Below, one piece after another: positions 1 to 5,616 of a stretch of DNA of 9,001 nucleotides. The notes under the pieces are model-generated. The model had not been told where the DNA came from and ran no database searches. It worked only from the letters and a program-made list of their open reading frames with translations. This DNA is from Alphaproteobacteria bacterium (GTDB lineage: Bacteria > Pseudomonadota > Alphaproteobacteria > DSM-16000 > Inquilinaceae). The stretch spans positions 1 through 9,001 of the forward strand of contig JAJUFW010000084.1 of assembly GCA_029263555.1 (NCBI GenBank). The letters run 5' to 3'. Each line of letters starts with the position of its first letter. Position 1 is the stretch's first letter. Both the position numbers and the translations under genes were made by a program.

Positions 1-660
1 CAGACGGTGGCCGAACGGGAACTGCTGCTGCGTGAGATCCACCATCGGGTGAAGAACAACTTGCAGGTGATCATCTCGCTTCTGAACCTCCAGGCGCATG
101 CGGTGGGGCCAAGCCTGGTCGCGCCCATCAACGAAAGCCTGAGGCGCATCCGCACCATGGCGCGGATACACGAGATCATCTACTCGTCGAGCGACGTGAC
201 CGCCATCGACTTCGCCGTCTATCTGGAGCAGCTCTGCGGTGAACTGATCGAATTCTACGGTATCGCCGACCGGGTATCCTACCGGATCGACGCGGATTTC
301 GTGCGCCTCGACCTGGATACCGCGACGCCCCTGGCCATGATCGTCAACGAGGCTTTGGCGAATGCGTGCAAGCACGCGTTCCCCGAAGGCGTCGAGGGAG
401 AGATCGAGATCGAGGTCAAGCGCCAGGGAAACGTGATCCGGATCAGGGTGGAAGACAATGGCGTCGGCCTGCCCGAAGACTTCGGCACCTCTCCCAGGAA
501 ATCCATGGGCATGCGGCTGATCTCCACCCTTTCCGCCCGCCTGGAAGCGGAATACCGGTTCGAGAAGCCGTCCGACGGCCGGAGCGGCACCGTGTTCCAC
601 CTGTCGTTCCTTTATGACGAGACGGCGGCTGCGGAAACAGAGGCGGACGTCGATGCCTGA
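1..660 (+). CDS. HisKA_2-family sensor histidine kinase, C-terminal part (5' end outside window)
   Basis: The reading frame is open from base 1 and ends at TGA 658-660, giving 219 visible residues. It is a two-component kinase core. The dimerisation/phosphoacceptor helix lies at fragment residues 7-30 with the signature REIHHRVKNNLQV; the phosphorylated His should be the one in HRVKNN (fragment residue 15). The HATPase domain follows, with N-box VNEALANACKHAF, G1 box EDNGVGLP and G2-like SMGMRLI. The HHRVKNNLQ box places it in the HisKA_2 group rather than classical HisKA. Because the phosphoacceptor helix sits at the very edge, a sensory domain (PAS, GAF, CHASE or membrane) is almost certainly encoded upstream; the in-frame GTG at 7 is not a believable start. 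HisKA_2 and HWE kinases often feed the PhyR-NepR-EcfG general stress response in alphaproteobacteria, and two EcfG-like promoter motifs in this window fit that, but the partner is not visible. The C-terminal tail is acidic (ETAAAETEADVDA). Family assignment is firm; pathway is inference. Confidence 0.93.
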   Translation, partial: QTVAERELLLREIHHRVKNNLQVIISLLNLQAHAVGPSLVAPINESLRRIRTMARIHEIIYSSSDVTAIDFAVYLEQLCGELIEFYGIADRVSYRIDADFVRLDLDTATPLAMIVNEALANACKHAFPEGVEGEIEIEVKRQGNVIRIRVEDNGVGLPEDFGTSPRKSMGMRLISTLSARLEAEYRFEKPSDGRSGTVFHLSFLYDETAAAETEADVDA

Positions 661-681
661 GCACGGCGCCGCCTGCCGACA

Positions 682-700
682 ATCCCCAGATTCTGGGGAT
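682..700. repeat. perfect palindrome downstream of the kinase gene
   Basis: ATCCCCAGA (682-690) and TCTGGGGAT (692-700) are exact reverse complements around a single T. The one-base centre suits a dimeric DNA-binding protein better than an RNA hairpin, although a shorter hairpin could form with the loop opened to 3-5 nt. There is no T-run after it, so it is not itself an intrinsic terminator. It lies 21 nt past the kinase stop and upstream of the terminator-like hairpin at 738-765. The function is unknown. Confidence 0.6.
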
Positions 701-737
701 AAGTTTGTGGGCGGGGTGTGCCAGAGGACGCCGCTGG

Positions 738-765
738 GGCAGGTCGCCCATCCTGCCTAATTTTT
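738..765 (+). terminator. candidate intrinsic terminator of the kinase transcript
   Basis: GGCAGG (738-743) pairs with CCTGCC (752-757) across an 8-nt loop. TAATTTTT follows (758-765), ending in five T. The GC stem plus T-run fits a Rho-independent terminator reading rightwards, 77 nt past the kinase stop. It would also shield the converging minus-strand gene at 801-980. The stem is only 6 bp and the U-tract is interrupted, so strength is uncertain. Confidence 0.5.
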
Positions 766-800
766 CGGCAGAATGCAGGCGCCCGCCGTCGTCTCGGGGG

Positions 801-980
801 TCAGCGCATCCGTCGAAGCGGTGGTTGAGGGGAGGGCCTTCTGTCCCGCGGAGCGTGCCCCATCGGCGGCGTAAGGTCGTGCAGCACCGCATGGTCCTCC
901 CGTCGCGACCGCATCACGATCAGAGCGACGACCAGGGCGACCCCGACGGACAGCGCGAGAAACGTGATCCAAAGGTCCAT
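801..980 (-). CDS. small single-pass membrane protein, 59 aa
   Basis: The ATG is at 980-978 and the TGA at 803-801 on the minus strand. The start is preceded by GGAGGGGGTG directly against the ATG, an excellent Shine-Dalgarno at about 5 nt spacing. The product starts MDLWITFLALSVGVALVVAL, a clear hydrophobic helix at about residues 3-23. It continues with a basic and acidic RSRRED stretch and a Pro/Arg-rich tail (PRDRRPSPQPPLRRMR). By the positive-inside rule the N-terminus is outside and the tail cytoplasmic. I do not recognise the family. A longer frame upstream of this ATG has no hydrophobic or conserved features, so the ATG with the strong RBS is preferred. It converges with the kinase gene and lies in a small-gene/regulatory island between two plus-strand units. 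Small membrane proteins of this shape are often modulators of larger membrane complexes, but nothing here names a partner. Confidence 0.6.
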   Translation of the reverse strand: MDLWITFLALSVGVALVVALIVMRSRREDHAVLHDLTPPMGHAPRDRRPSPQPPLRRMR

Positions 981-1143
981 CACCCCCTCCGCATTCTTGG
1001 AGTGGTGCGGTTCCCGGCCGGCAGTCCGGTCGGCCGGTTGCGCCATTCCGGTTCCCGTCTTCCAACGATGTGGTGAGCTTTGCGCCCGCCGGAAAGGGGG
1101 CAGGGCCGGGATCGGCGGGCGGTCCCACGAATTCATTGCGCCT

Positions 1144-1168
1144 GGAACCAATTGCCGGCATTTGAGTT
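1144..1168 (+). promoter_or_regulatory. EcfG-like promoter (GGAAC-N16-AGTT)
   Basis: The -35 element GGAAC at 1144-1148 (followed by C, as is common) and AGTT at 1165-1168 are separated by 16 nt. The general stress sigma factor EcfG of alphaproteobacteria recognises GGAAC-N16/17-CGTT, so one base of the -10 differs. It has the same spacing as the exact match at 7023-7047. It would start transcription near 1175 and the RNA would reach the terminator ending at 1255, with no protein gene in between. Confidence 0.45.
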
Positions 1169-1174
1169 TAATGA

Positions 1175-1255
1175 TCTGCAAGCTCCCCAAGCTTGTTTGA
1201 CCATCCGACACGAACCTGACCCCGCGGCCGACCGGCCGGCGGGGTCCCCTTTTTT
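1175..1255 (+). ncRNA. candidate small RNA with C-rich hairpin and intrinsic terminator
   Basis: This is an inferred transcript of about 80 nt between the EcfG-like promoter at 1144-1168 and the terminator at 1218-1255. Its 5' half contains a perfect hairpin: CAAGCT (1179-1184), loop CCCCA (1185-1189), AGCTTG (1190-1195). The stem-loop therefore shows a CUCCCC stretch, complementary to Shine-Dalgarno-like GGGGAG. Several alphaproteobacterial trans-acting sRNAs carry such C-rich anti-SD loops (family knowledge). An unstructured linker (1196-1217) and the terminator stem follow. No reading frame with a ribosome binding site fits inside. The exact 5' end is a guess from the promoter spacing, and no known Rfam family was recognised by eye. 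Confidence 0.4.
1218..1255 (+). terminator. strong Rho-independent terminator
   Basis: GACCCCGC (1218-1225) pairs exactly with GCGGGGTC (1239-1246). An inner GGCC/GGCC pairing (1226-1229 with 1234-1237) extends the stem. CCC and six T (1250-1255) follow. This is the best terminator in the window and reads rightwards. No plus-strand protein gene ends in front of it; the nearest, the kinase, stops 560 bp earlier and has its own candidate terminator. That implies a separate short transcript. Confidence 0.8.
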
Positions 1256-1396
1256 GTGGCATTGCGGCTCTGCCGGACCGCGTCGGCTTTCCCGGCCGGT
1301 CACGCAAGCCGGCTGGGGCCGTGAGGCACCATTTGTCACGCGGGCGTCGATTGACTAACTTGGCCGCTCTTTCGAACCGTCTCCGAAGTCCGACCC
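1256..1396. other. intergenic leader of the rluC-like gene
   Basis: There is no coding frame with start, RBS and family resemblance here. The stretch contains a weak sigma70-like promoter (described separately) and GC-rich short inverted repeats around 1290-1316 that look like chance pairing. Otherwise I see nothing in it. Confidence 0.5.
1333..1361 (+). promoter_or_regulatory. possible housekeeping promoter of the rluC-HAD-ATP12 run
   Basis: TTGTCA (1333-1338) and TAACTT (1356-1361) are separated by 17 nt. The -35 is 5/6 and the -10 only 3/6 to the sigma70 consensus. It lies 35 nt before the TTG start of the pseudouridine synthase gene and after the strong terminator at 1255, so a promoter is expected between these points. 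Weak evidence on sequence alone. Confidence 0.3.
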
Positions 1397-2446
1397 TTGC
1401 CTACCAAGCCACCGATCAGAGCCGCCGCCGGAGCGGCACCTGAGGGACATCCCGTTGCCAGCGGGGTCAAGACCGTCGAGGTCGCCGCCGGTGACGACGG
1501 CATGCGCCTCGACCGCTGGTTCCGGCGCGAATATCCGGGGCTTACCCACGGGCGGCTCGAGAAGCTGCTGCGAACCGGACAGGTCCGCGTCGGCGGCAAG
1601 CGCGCCAAGGCGAGCCAGCGCCTCGCCTCGGGCCAGATGTTGCGTATTCCGCCCATGGGAGACGTGCCGCCGCCTCAGGCGTCCAGACGGTCTCCCACGC
1701 TTTCGGCGAAGGACGAGACCGCGATCCGGGAGATGGTGCTCTACCGCGACGAGGATGTGATCGCGCTCGCCAAGCCTCCGGGCCTTGCGACCCAGGGCGG
1801 TACAGGGCAGAGCCGGCATCTGGACGGCATGCTCGATGCCTTGCGTTTCGAGGCGACGGAACGTCCGCGCCTGGTGCACAGGCTCGATCGCGACACTTCG
1901 GGCGTCCTTCTGCTGGCGAGATCGGCCGCGGCCGCGCGCACGCTTGCCGAAAGCTTCCGCGGCAAGACCGCGCGAAAATACTATTGGGCGCTGGTGGCCG
2001 GCATGCCCGAACCTCGGCGCGGAACGATCGACCTGCCGCTCGCCAAGCGCGCTGTCGGCCACAAGGAGGCCGTGGCCGCGGACCCGGACGAGGGCAAGCG
2101 CGCCGTCACTCATTTCACCACGCTGGAAACCGTCGGCAGGAAGGCGGCGTGGCTGGCGTTCTGGCCTCGAACCGGCCGGACCCATCAGCTCCGGGTGCAT
2201 GCGGCGGCGATCGGCTGCCCGATTCTGGGCGACGGCAAGTATGGCGGCCAGGCCGCCTTCCTGCCCGGTGCCGAAATCCCGAAGCAGCTTCACCTGCATG
2301 CCCGGCGCCTAGTCCTGCCGCACCCGAGCGGTCGGGGCATGATCGATGTAACGGCTCCGCTGCCGGAGCATATGCGGGCCTCCTGGGCCTATTTCGGCTT
2401 CGATGAGAACGAGGCCGATCCCGACCCCTTTGCCGAACTCGATTGA
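1397..2446 (+). CDS. rluC: RluA/RluC-family ribosomal large subunit pseudouridine synthase
   Basis: The 349-aa protein isomerises uridines to pseudouridine in 23S rRNA; family members RluC and RluD act on helix-loop sites near the peptidyl transferase centre. An S4 RNA-binding domain spans about residues 36-85 (MRLDRWF, LRTGQVRVGGKRAK, RIPP). The catalytic domain carries HRLDRDTSGVLLLAR (161-175), where D164 is the catalytic Asp. RTGRTHQLRVH (258-268) and GDGKYGG (278-284) are the other family motifs. The start is TTG 1397: between the in-frame stop at 1352 and ATG 1502 it is the only ATG, GTG or TTG codon, and ATG 1502 would cut off residues before the S4 domain. The SD is poor. It is 4 nt from the HAD gene, and this rluC-HAD-ATP12 order recurs in alphaproteobacteria, so co-transcription is likely. 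RluC is favoured over RluD because of this context, but target positions cannot be read from sequence. Confidence 0.9.
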   Translation: MPTKPPIRAAAGAAPEGHPVASGVKTVEVAAGDDGMRLDRWFRREYPGLTHGRLEKLLRTGQVRVGGKRAKASQRLASGQMLRIPPMGDVPPPQASRRSPTLSAKDETAIREMVLYRDEDVIALAKPPGLATQGGTGQSRHLDGMLDALRFEATERPRLVHRLDRDTSGVLLLARSAAAARTLAESFRGKTARKYYWALVAGMPEPRRGTIDLPLAKRAVGHKEAVAADPDEGKRAVTHFTTLETVGRKAAWLAFWPRTGRTHQLRVHAAAIGCPILGDGKYGGQAAFLPGAEIPKQLHLHARRLVLPHPSGRGMIDVTAPLPEHMRASWAYFGFDENEADPDPFAELD

Positions 2447-2450
2447 TCCC

Positions 2451-3128
2451 ATGACTAGTCCCCTGCGCCTCGCGCTGTTCGATTGCGACGGCACCTTGGT
2501 CGACAGCCAGCATTCGATCGTCGCCGCCATGGAGGCGGCATTCCTCGCCTTCGACCTGGCACCGCCGCCGGCCATGCAGGTTCGGCGGGTGATCGGTCTT
2601 TCGCTGGAGGAGGCGATCGCGCGTCTGCTGCCGGACGACTGCGGCCGCGATCCGCGCCAGCTGGCCGAGGTCTACAAGCAGGTCTTCCGGCAGAACCGGC
2701 TGGCCGGCGTTCATGAGGATCCCCTGTTCCCCGGCATGGTCGCGGCGCTCGACGCGCTGGACCGCGCAGGCGTGCTGCTCGGCATCGTCACCGGCAAGAC
2801 CCGGCGCGGCCTCGACGCGGTGCTGGAACGGCACGGGCTCAAAGGCCGTTTCGTCACTCTTCAAACCGCCGATATCGGTCCGGGCAAGCCCGATCCGGCG
2901 ATGGTTCTTCGCGCGCTTGGCGAAACCGGGGCGGACAGCCGCGAGACGGTCGTGATCGGCGACACCTCCTTCGATATCCTGATGGCGCGGGCAGCCCGGA
3001 CCCGCTCGATCGGGGTGAGCTGGGGCTACCATCACCCGGGCGACCTTCTCGAAGCCGGTGCCGACAAGCTGGTCGACGGCTGCGACGCCATACCGCCCGC
3101 CGTCCTGGAACTGATCGGCGGGCTGTGA
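2451..3128 (+). CDS. HAD-superfamily hydrolase, phosphoglycolate phosphatase-like
   Basis: A 225-aa protein with all four HAD motifs. Motif I is LALFDCDGTLVDS (nucleophile D11, acid/base D13). A helical cap follows at about residues 20-80. Motif II is GIVTGK, motif III lysine is in GPGKPDP, and motif IV is VIGDTSFDI, whose Asp binds Mg2+. The length and the cap inserted between motifs I and II match the Gph/PGP-like subgroup that dephosphorylates small sugar or glycolate phosphates. The substrate is not certain. I chose ATG 2451 because the earlier in-frame ATG at 2403 would overlap rluC by 44 bp and add 16 residues before a normal HAD start. The gene sits 4 nt after the rluC stop with no SD of its own, suggesting translational coupling. 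It lies between rluC and atp12, as in many alphaproteobacteria. Confidence 0.9.
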   Translation: MTSPLRLALFDCDGTLVDSQHSIVAAMEAAFLAFDLAPPPAMQVRRVIGLSLEEAIARLLPDDCGRDPRQLAEVYKQVFRQNRLAGVHEDPLFPGMVAALDALDRAGVLLGIVTGKTRRGLDAVLERHGLKGRFVTLQTADIGPGKPDPAMVLRALGETGADSRETVVIGDTSFDILMARAARTRSIGVSWGYHHPGDLLEAGADKLVDGCDAIPPAVLELIGGL

Positions 3129-3186
3129 CCGCGGCCGTCGTTCCCGAGACCCGGTTCCTCATACAACCCTTGCCGATTTGGGACCC

Positions 3187-3882
3187 ATGCGTCGTTTCTA
3201 CAAATCCGTTTCCGTGAGGCCGTCCGGTTCCGGCTATGAAGTGATGCTGGACACCAAGCCCTTGCGCACGCCGGCGCGGGCGCCGCTCGTACTCCCGACG
3301 CAATCCCTGGCCGAGGCGATTGCCGCCGAATGGGCCGTGCAGACGGATGAGATCAGGCCGGCAGTCATGCACCGCACCCAGCTGGCCGTGACCGCGACCG
3401 ACCGCGTCGCCCCCAACCGGGAGAGCGTCATCGACGAGGTGGCGGCCTATGCCGGGACGGATCTCCTCTGCTATCGCGCCGAAGAGCCGCTTTCGCTGGC
3501 AGAGCGGCAGCATGCGGTCTGGCAGCCCTATCTGGACTGGTGCGCCGTGACGTTCGACGCGCCGCTCCTCGTGACCCGCGGCATCATCCACAAGGCCCAG
3601 CCGGAAGTGGCGCTGGCCGCCCTGCGCCGGGCCGTAGCGGCCGAGGACGATCTGCGGCTGACCGCGCTGCATACGGCAACGGCTGCGCTCGGCTCCCTGG
3701 TCCTGGGGCTCGCGATGATCCATGGCCGGACCGGCCCGGAGGAGGCCTTTGCGGCTTCGGTGCTCGACGAGGATTTCCAGATTGAACGATGGGGCGAGGA
3801 TGCCGAGGCCACCCGCCGGCGGGCCGCGATCCTGGCCGAACTGGTCGCCGTCGCCGACTTCGTGCGGCGCCTTTCCGGGTAG
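3187..3882 (+). CDS. ATP12-family F1-ATPase assembly chaperone
   Basis: A 231-aa protein matching the ATP12 family, known in mitochondria as the chaperone that holds the F1 alpha subunit during ATP synthase assembly; bacterial homologues are alphaproteobacterial. Visible family features are the N-terminal MRRFYKSVSV, AIAAEWAVQ (residues 44-52), YAGTDLLCYRAEEP (88-101) and the C-terminal DEDFQIERWGEDAEA (194-208). There is no signal peptide or membrane helix, consistent with a cytoplasmic chaperone. ATG 3187 is preferred over the in-frame TTG at 3178, because MRRFYK is the usual family start. A 58-nt gap separates it from the HAD gene. It is a strong marker for an alphaproteobacterial host. 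Confidence 0.92.
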   Translation: MRRFYKSVSVRPSGSGYEVMLDTKPLRTPARAPLVLPTQSLAEAIAAEWAVQTDEIRPAVMHRTQLAVTATDRVAPNRESVIDEVAAYAGTDLLCYRAEEPLSLAERQHAVWQPYLDWCAVTFDAPLLVTRGIIHKAQPEVALAALRRAVAAEDDLRLTALHTATAALGSLVLGLAMIHGRTGPEEAFAASVLDEDFQIERWGEDAEATRRRAAILAELVAVADFVRRLSG

Positions 3883-3933
3883 AGGGTTCCGGCGGCTCGC
3901 GCTCCTCGCCCCGCAACAAGATTCCGTGCTAAT

Positions 3934-3974
3934 CAGCGTTTCCGACCAACCGTTGACGCTTGGGGGAAACGCTG
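3934..3974 (+). promoter_or_regulatory. stem-loop immediately upstream of pccB covering its ribosome binding site
   Basis: CAGCGTTTCC (3934-3943) is an exact reverse complement of GGAAACGCTG (3965-3974). Inside it, CCAA (3946-3949) pairs with TTGG (3960-3963), leaving a 10-nt loop. The only SD-like run, GGGGGA (3962-3967), lies in the right arm, and the arm ends 3 nt before ATG 3978. As RNA it could hide the ribosome binding site. As DNA it could be an operator. It has no T-run, so it is not an intrinsic terminator for the ATP12 gene. Confidence 0.55.
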
Positions 3975-3977
3975 TTG

Positions 3978-5510
3978 ATGCGCGACATCCTGGAGAAGCT
4001 TGAAGCCAAGCGGGCGGCCGCCCGGCTCGGCGGGGGGACGAAGCGGATCGAGGCCCAGCATGGCAAGGGTAAGCTGACGGCGCGGGAACGGCTGGATCTG
4101 CTTCTCGACGAAGGGTCCTTCGAAGAATGGGACATGTTCGTCGAGCACCGCTGTACCGATTTCGGCATGGCGGACCAGAAGATCCCGGGGGACGGCGTCA
4201 TCACGGGATTCGGCACCATCAACGGCCGGCTGGTCTTCGTCTTCAGTCAGGACTTCACGGTCTTCGGCGGCTCGCTGTCCGAAGCCCATGCCGAGAAGAT
4301 CTGCAAGGTGATGGACCAGGCGATGAAGGTCGGCGCGCCGGTGATCGGACTGAACGATTCCGGCGGTGCCCGCATCCAGGAAGGCGTCGCCTCCCTGGGC
4401 GGCTATGCCGAGGTCTTCCTGCGCAACGTGCTGGCCTCCGGCGTCGTGCCGCAGATCTCGATGGTCATGGGACCCTGCGCCGGCGGCGCGGTCTATTCCC
4501 CGGCGATGACGGACTTCATCTTCATGGTGAAGGATTCGTCCTACATGTTCGTCACCGGTCCCGACGTCGTGAAGACGGTGACGCATGAGACGGTGACGGC
4601 GGAGGAGCTGGGCGGGGCGATGACCCATACCGGCCGGTCGGGCGTCGCGGATCTTGCGTTCGAGAACGATGTCGAGGCGCTTCTGCAGCTCCGGCGCTTC
4701 GTGGATTTCCTGCCGGCGTCCAACCGCGTCAAGGCGCCGTTCCGGCCGACGGCCGACCCGGCCGACCGGCTGGAACCGTCGCTCAACACGCTGGTCCCGG
4801 ACAATCCGAACAAGCCCTACGACATGAAGGAGCTGATCCTGAAGGTCGTCGACGAGGGCGACTTCTTCGAGCTTCAGCCCGATTTCGCGAAGAACATCAT
4901 CATCGGCTTCGGCCGAATGGACGGCCATCCGGTGGGCTTCGTCGCGAACCAGCCCATGGTGCTGGCCGGGTGCCTGGATATCGACAGCTCTCGCAAGGCC
5001 GCCCGCTTCGTCAGGTTCTGCGACTGCTTCAACATTCCCATTGTGACATTCGTGGACGTGCCCGGCTTCCTGCCCGGGACATCCCAGGAATATGGCGGGA
5101 TCATCAAGCACGGGGCGAAGCTGCTATATGCCTATGCAGAGGCCACGGTGCCCAAGGTCACGGTGATCACCCGCAAGGCCTATGGGGGCGCCTATGACGT
5201 CATGTCGTCGAAGCATCTGCGCGGGGACGTCAACTATGCCTGGCCCAGCGCGGAGATCGCGGTCATGGGGCCGAAGGGCGCGGTCGAGATCATCTTCCGG
5301 GCCGATGCCGGCGATCCCGAAAAGATCGAAGCGCGCACCCAGGAATACCGGGAGAAGTTCGCGAACCCCTTCGTCGCGGCGAGCCGCGGCTACATCGACG
5401 ACGTGATCATGCCTCAGTCGACCCGACGCCGGCTGTGCCGGGCGCTGGCCATGCTGCTGGACAAGAAGCTGGAGAATCCCTGGAAGAAGCACGGCAACAT
5501 CCCGCTCTGA
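3978..5510 (+). CDS. pccB: propionyl-CoA carboxylase beta (carboxyltransferase) subunit
   Basis: A 510-aa protein, the normal PccB length. It transfers the carboxyl group from biotin to propionyl-CoA, giving methylmalonyl-CoA in propionate, odd-chain and branched-chain degradation. The N-terminal crotonase-like half has GGARIQEGVASLGGYAEVF (129-147) and the oxyanion loop GPCAGGA (165-171). The C-terminal half has FVDVPGFLPGTSQEYGG (358-374) and KAYGGAYDVMSSKHLRGD (400-417). The Asp in GGAYD (407) matches the position reported to favour propionyl- over acetyl-CoA in actinobacterial PccB (from memory). ATG 3978 gives MRDILEKLE, the usual family start; TTG 3975 and TTG 3960 are in frame but less likely. 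The biotin-carrying alpha subunit PccA is needed for activity and is not in this window, since the next gene is an unrelated exporter. It lies 95 nt after ATP12, with its own leader stem-loop. Confidence 0.95.
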   Translation: MRDILEKLEAKRAAARLGGGTKRIEAQHGKGKLTARERLDLLLDEGSFEEWDMFVEHRCTDFGMADQKIPGDGVITGFGTINGRLVFVFSQDFTVFGGSLSEAHAEKICKVMDQAMKVGAPVIGLNDSGGARIQEGVASLGGYAEVFLRNVLASGVVPQISMVMGPCAGGAVYSPAMTDFIFMVKDSSYMFVTGPDVVKTVTHETVTAEELGGAMTHTGRSGVADLAFENDVEALLQLRRFVDFLPASNRVKAPFRPTADPADRLEPSLNTLVPDNPNKPYDMKELILKVVDEGDFFELQPDFAKNIIIGFGRMDGHPVGFVANQPMVLAGCLDIDSSRKAARFVRFCDCFNIPIVTFVDVPGFLPGTSQEYGGIIKHGAKLLYAYAEATVPKVTVITRKAYGGAYDVMSSKHLRGDVNYAWPSAEIAVMGPKGAVEIIFRADAGDPEKIEARTQEYREKFANPFVAASRGYIDDVIMPQSTRRRLCRALAMLLDKKLENPWKKHGNIPL

Positions 5511-5555
5511 GCGGTCATGGCCGCAGGCTCTGATCGGCCGTCGCGGCGCTTGCGA

Positions 5556-5584
5556 TTGACAGTTCTTCCGCCGTGGCTCACTTT
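5556..5584 (+). promoter_or_regulatory. possible promoter of the MFS gene
   Basis: TTGACA (5556-5561) is an exact sigma70 -35 hexamer. At 17 nt spacing, CACTTT (5579-5584) is a poor -10. It would lie inside the left arm of the large inverted repeat at 5576-5611, as expected for a repressor site. The call rests mainly on the -35 and position. Confidence 0.35.
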
Positions 5585-5611
5585 TCCAAGATCGTACTTG
5601 GAAAAGTGAGC
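5576..5611. promoter_or_regulatory. 15-bp perfect inverted repeat at the start of the MFS gene, candidate operator
   Basis: GCTCACTTTTCCAAG (5576-5590) and CTTGGAAAAGTGAGC (5597-5611) are exact reverse complements with a 6-nt centre, ATCGTA. The repeat ends 5 nt before ATG 5617 and begins 65 nt after the pccB stop. It overlaps the likely -10 region and the weak ribosome binding site (GTGAG, 5606-5610). No T-run follows on either strand, so a terminator is unlikely. Large symmetrical sites at exporter promoters are often bound by TetR- or MarR-like repressors (family knowledge), but no regulator gene is adjacent in the window. In RNA it would be a 15-bp hairpin blocking initiation. Confidence 0.65.
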
Positions 5612-5616
5612 GTGCC

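Noticed and set aside
1171..1200. Nine-codon frame MICKLPKLV just after the EcfG-like promoter, as a leader peptide
   Set aside because: The ATG lies before the expected transcription start and has no ribosome binding site; no gene follows that attenuation could control.
443..1358. Overlapping plus and minus frames through 443-1358, other than the 59-aa gene
   Set aside because: They lack a usable RBS, cross the terminator at 1218-1255 or the kinase gene, and encode Arg/Pro/Gly-rich sequence without recognisable domains.
2403..2450. Earlier ATG for the HAD gene
   Set aside because: It would overlap rluC by 44 bp and add 16 residues not expected before the DxDGT strand.
1355..3035. Long minus-strand frames at 1355-2299 and 2115-3035
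   Set aside because: Both are shadows of the rluC-like and HAD genes, with Arg/Gly-rich low-complexity products.
3933..5111. 392-codon minus-strand open frame opposite pccB
   Set aside because: His/Arg/Asp-rich shadow of a full-length, well-conserved pccB.
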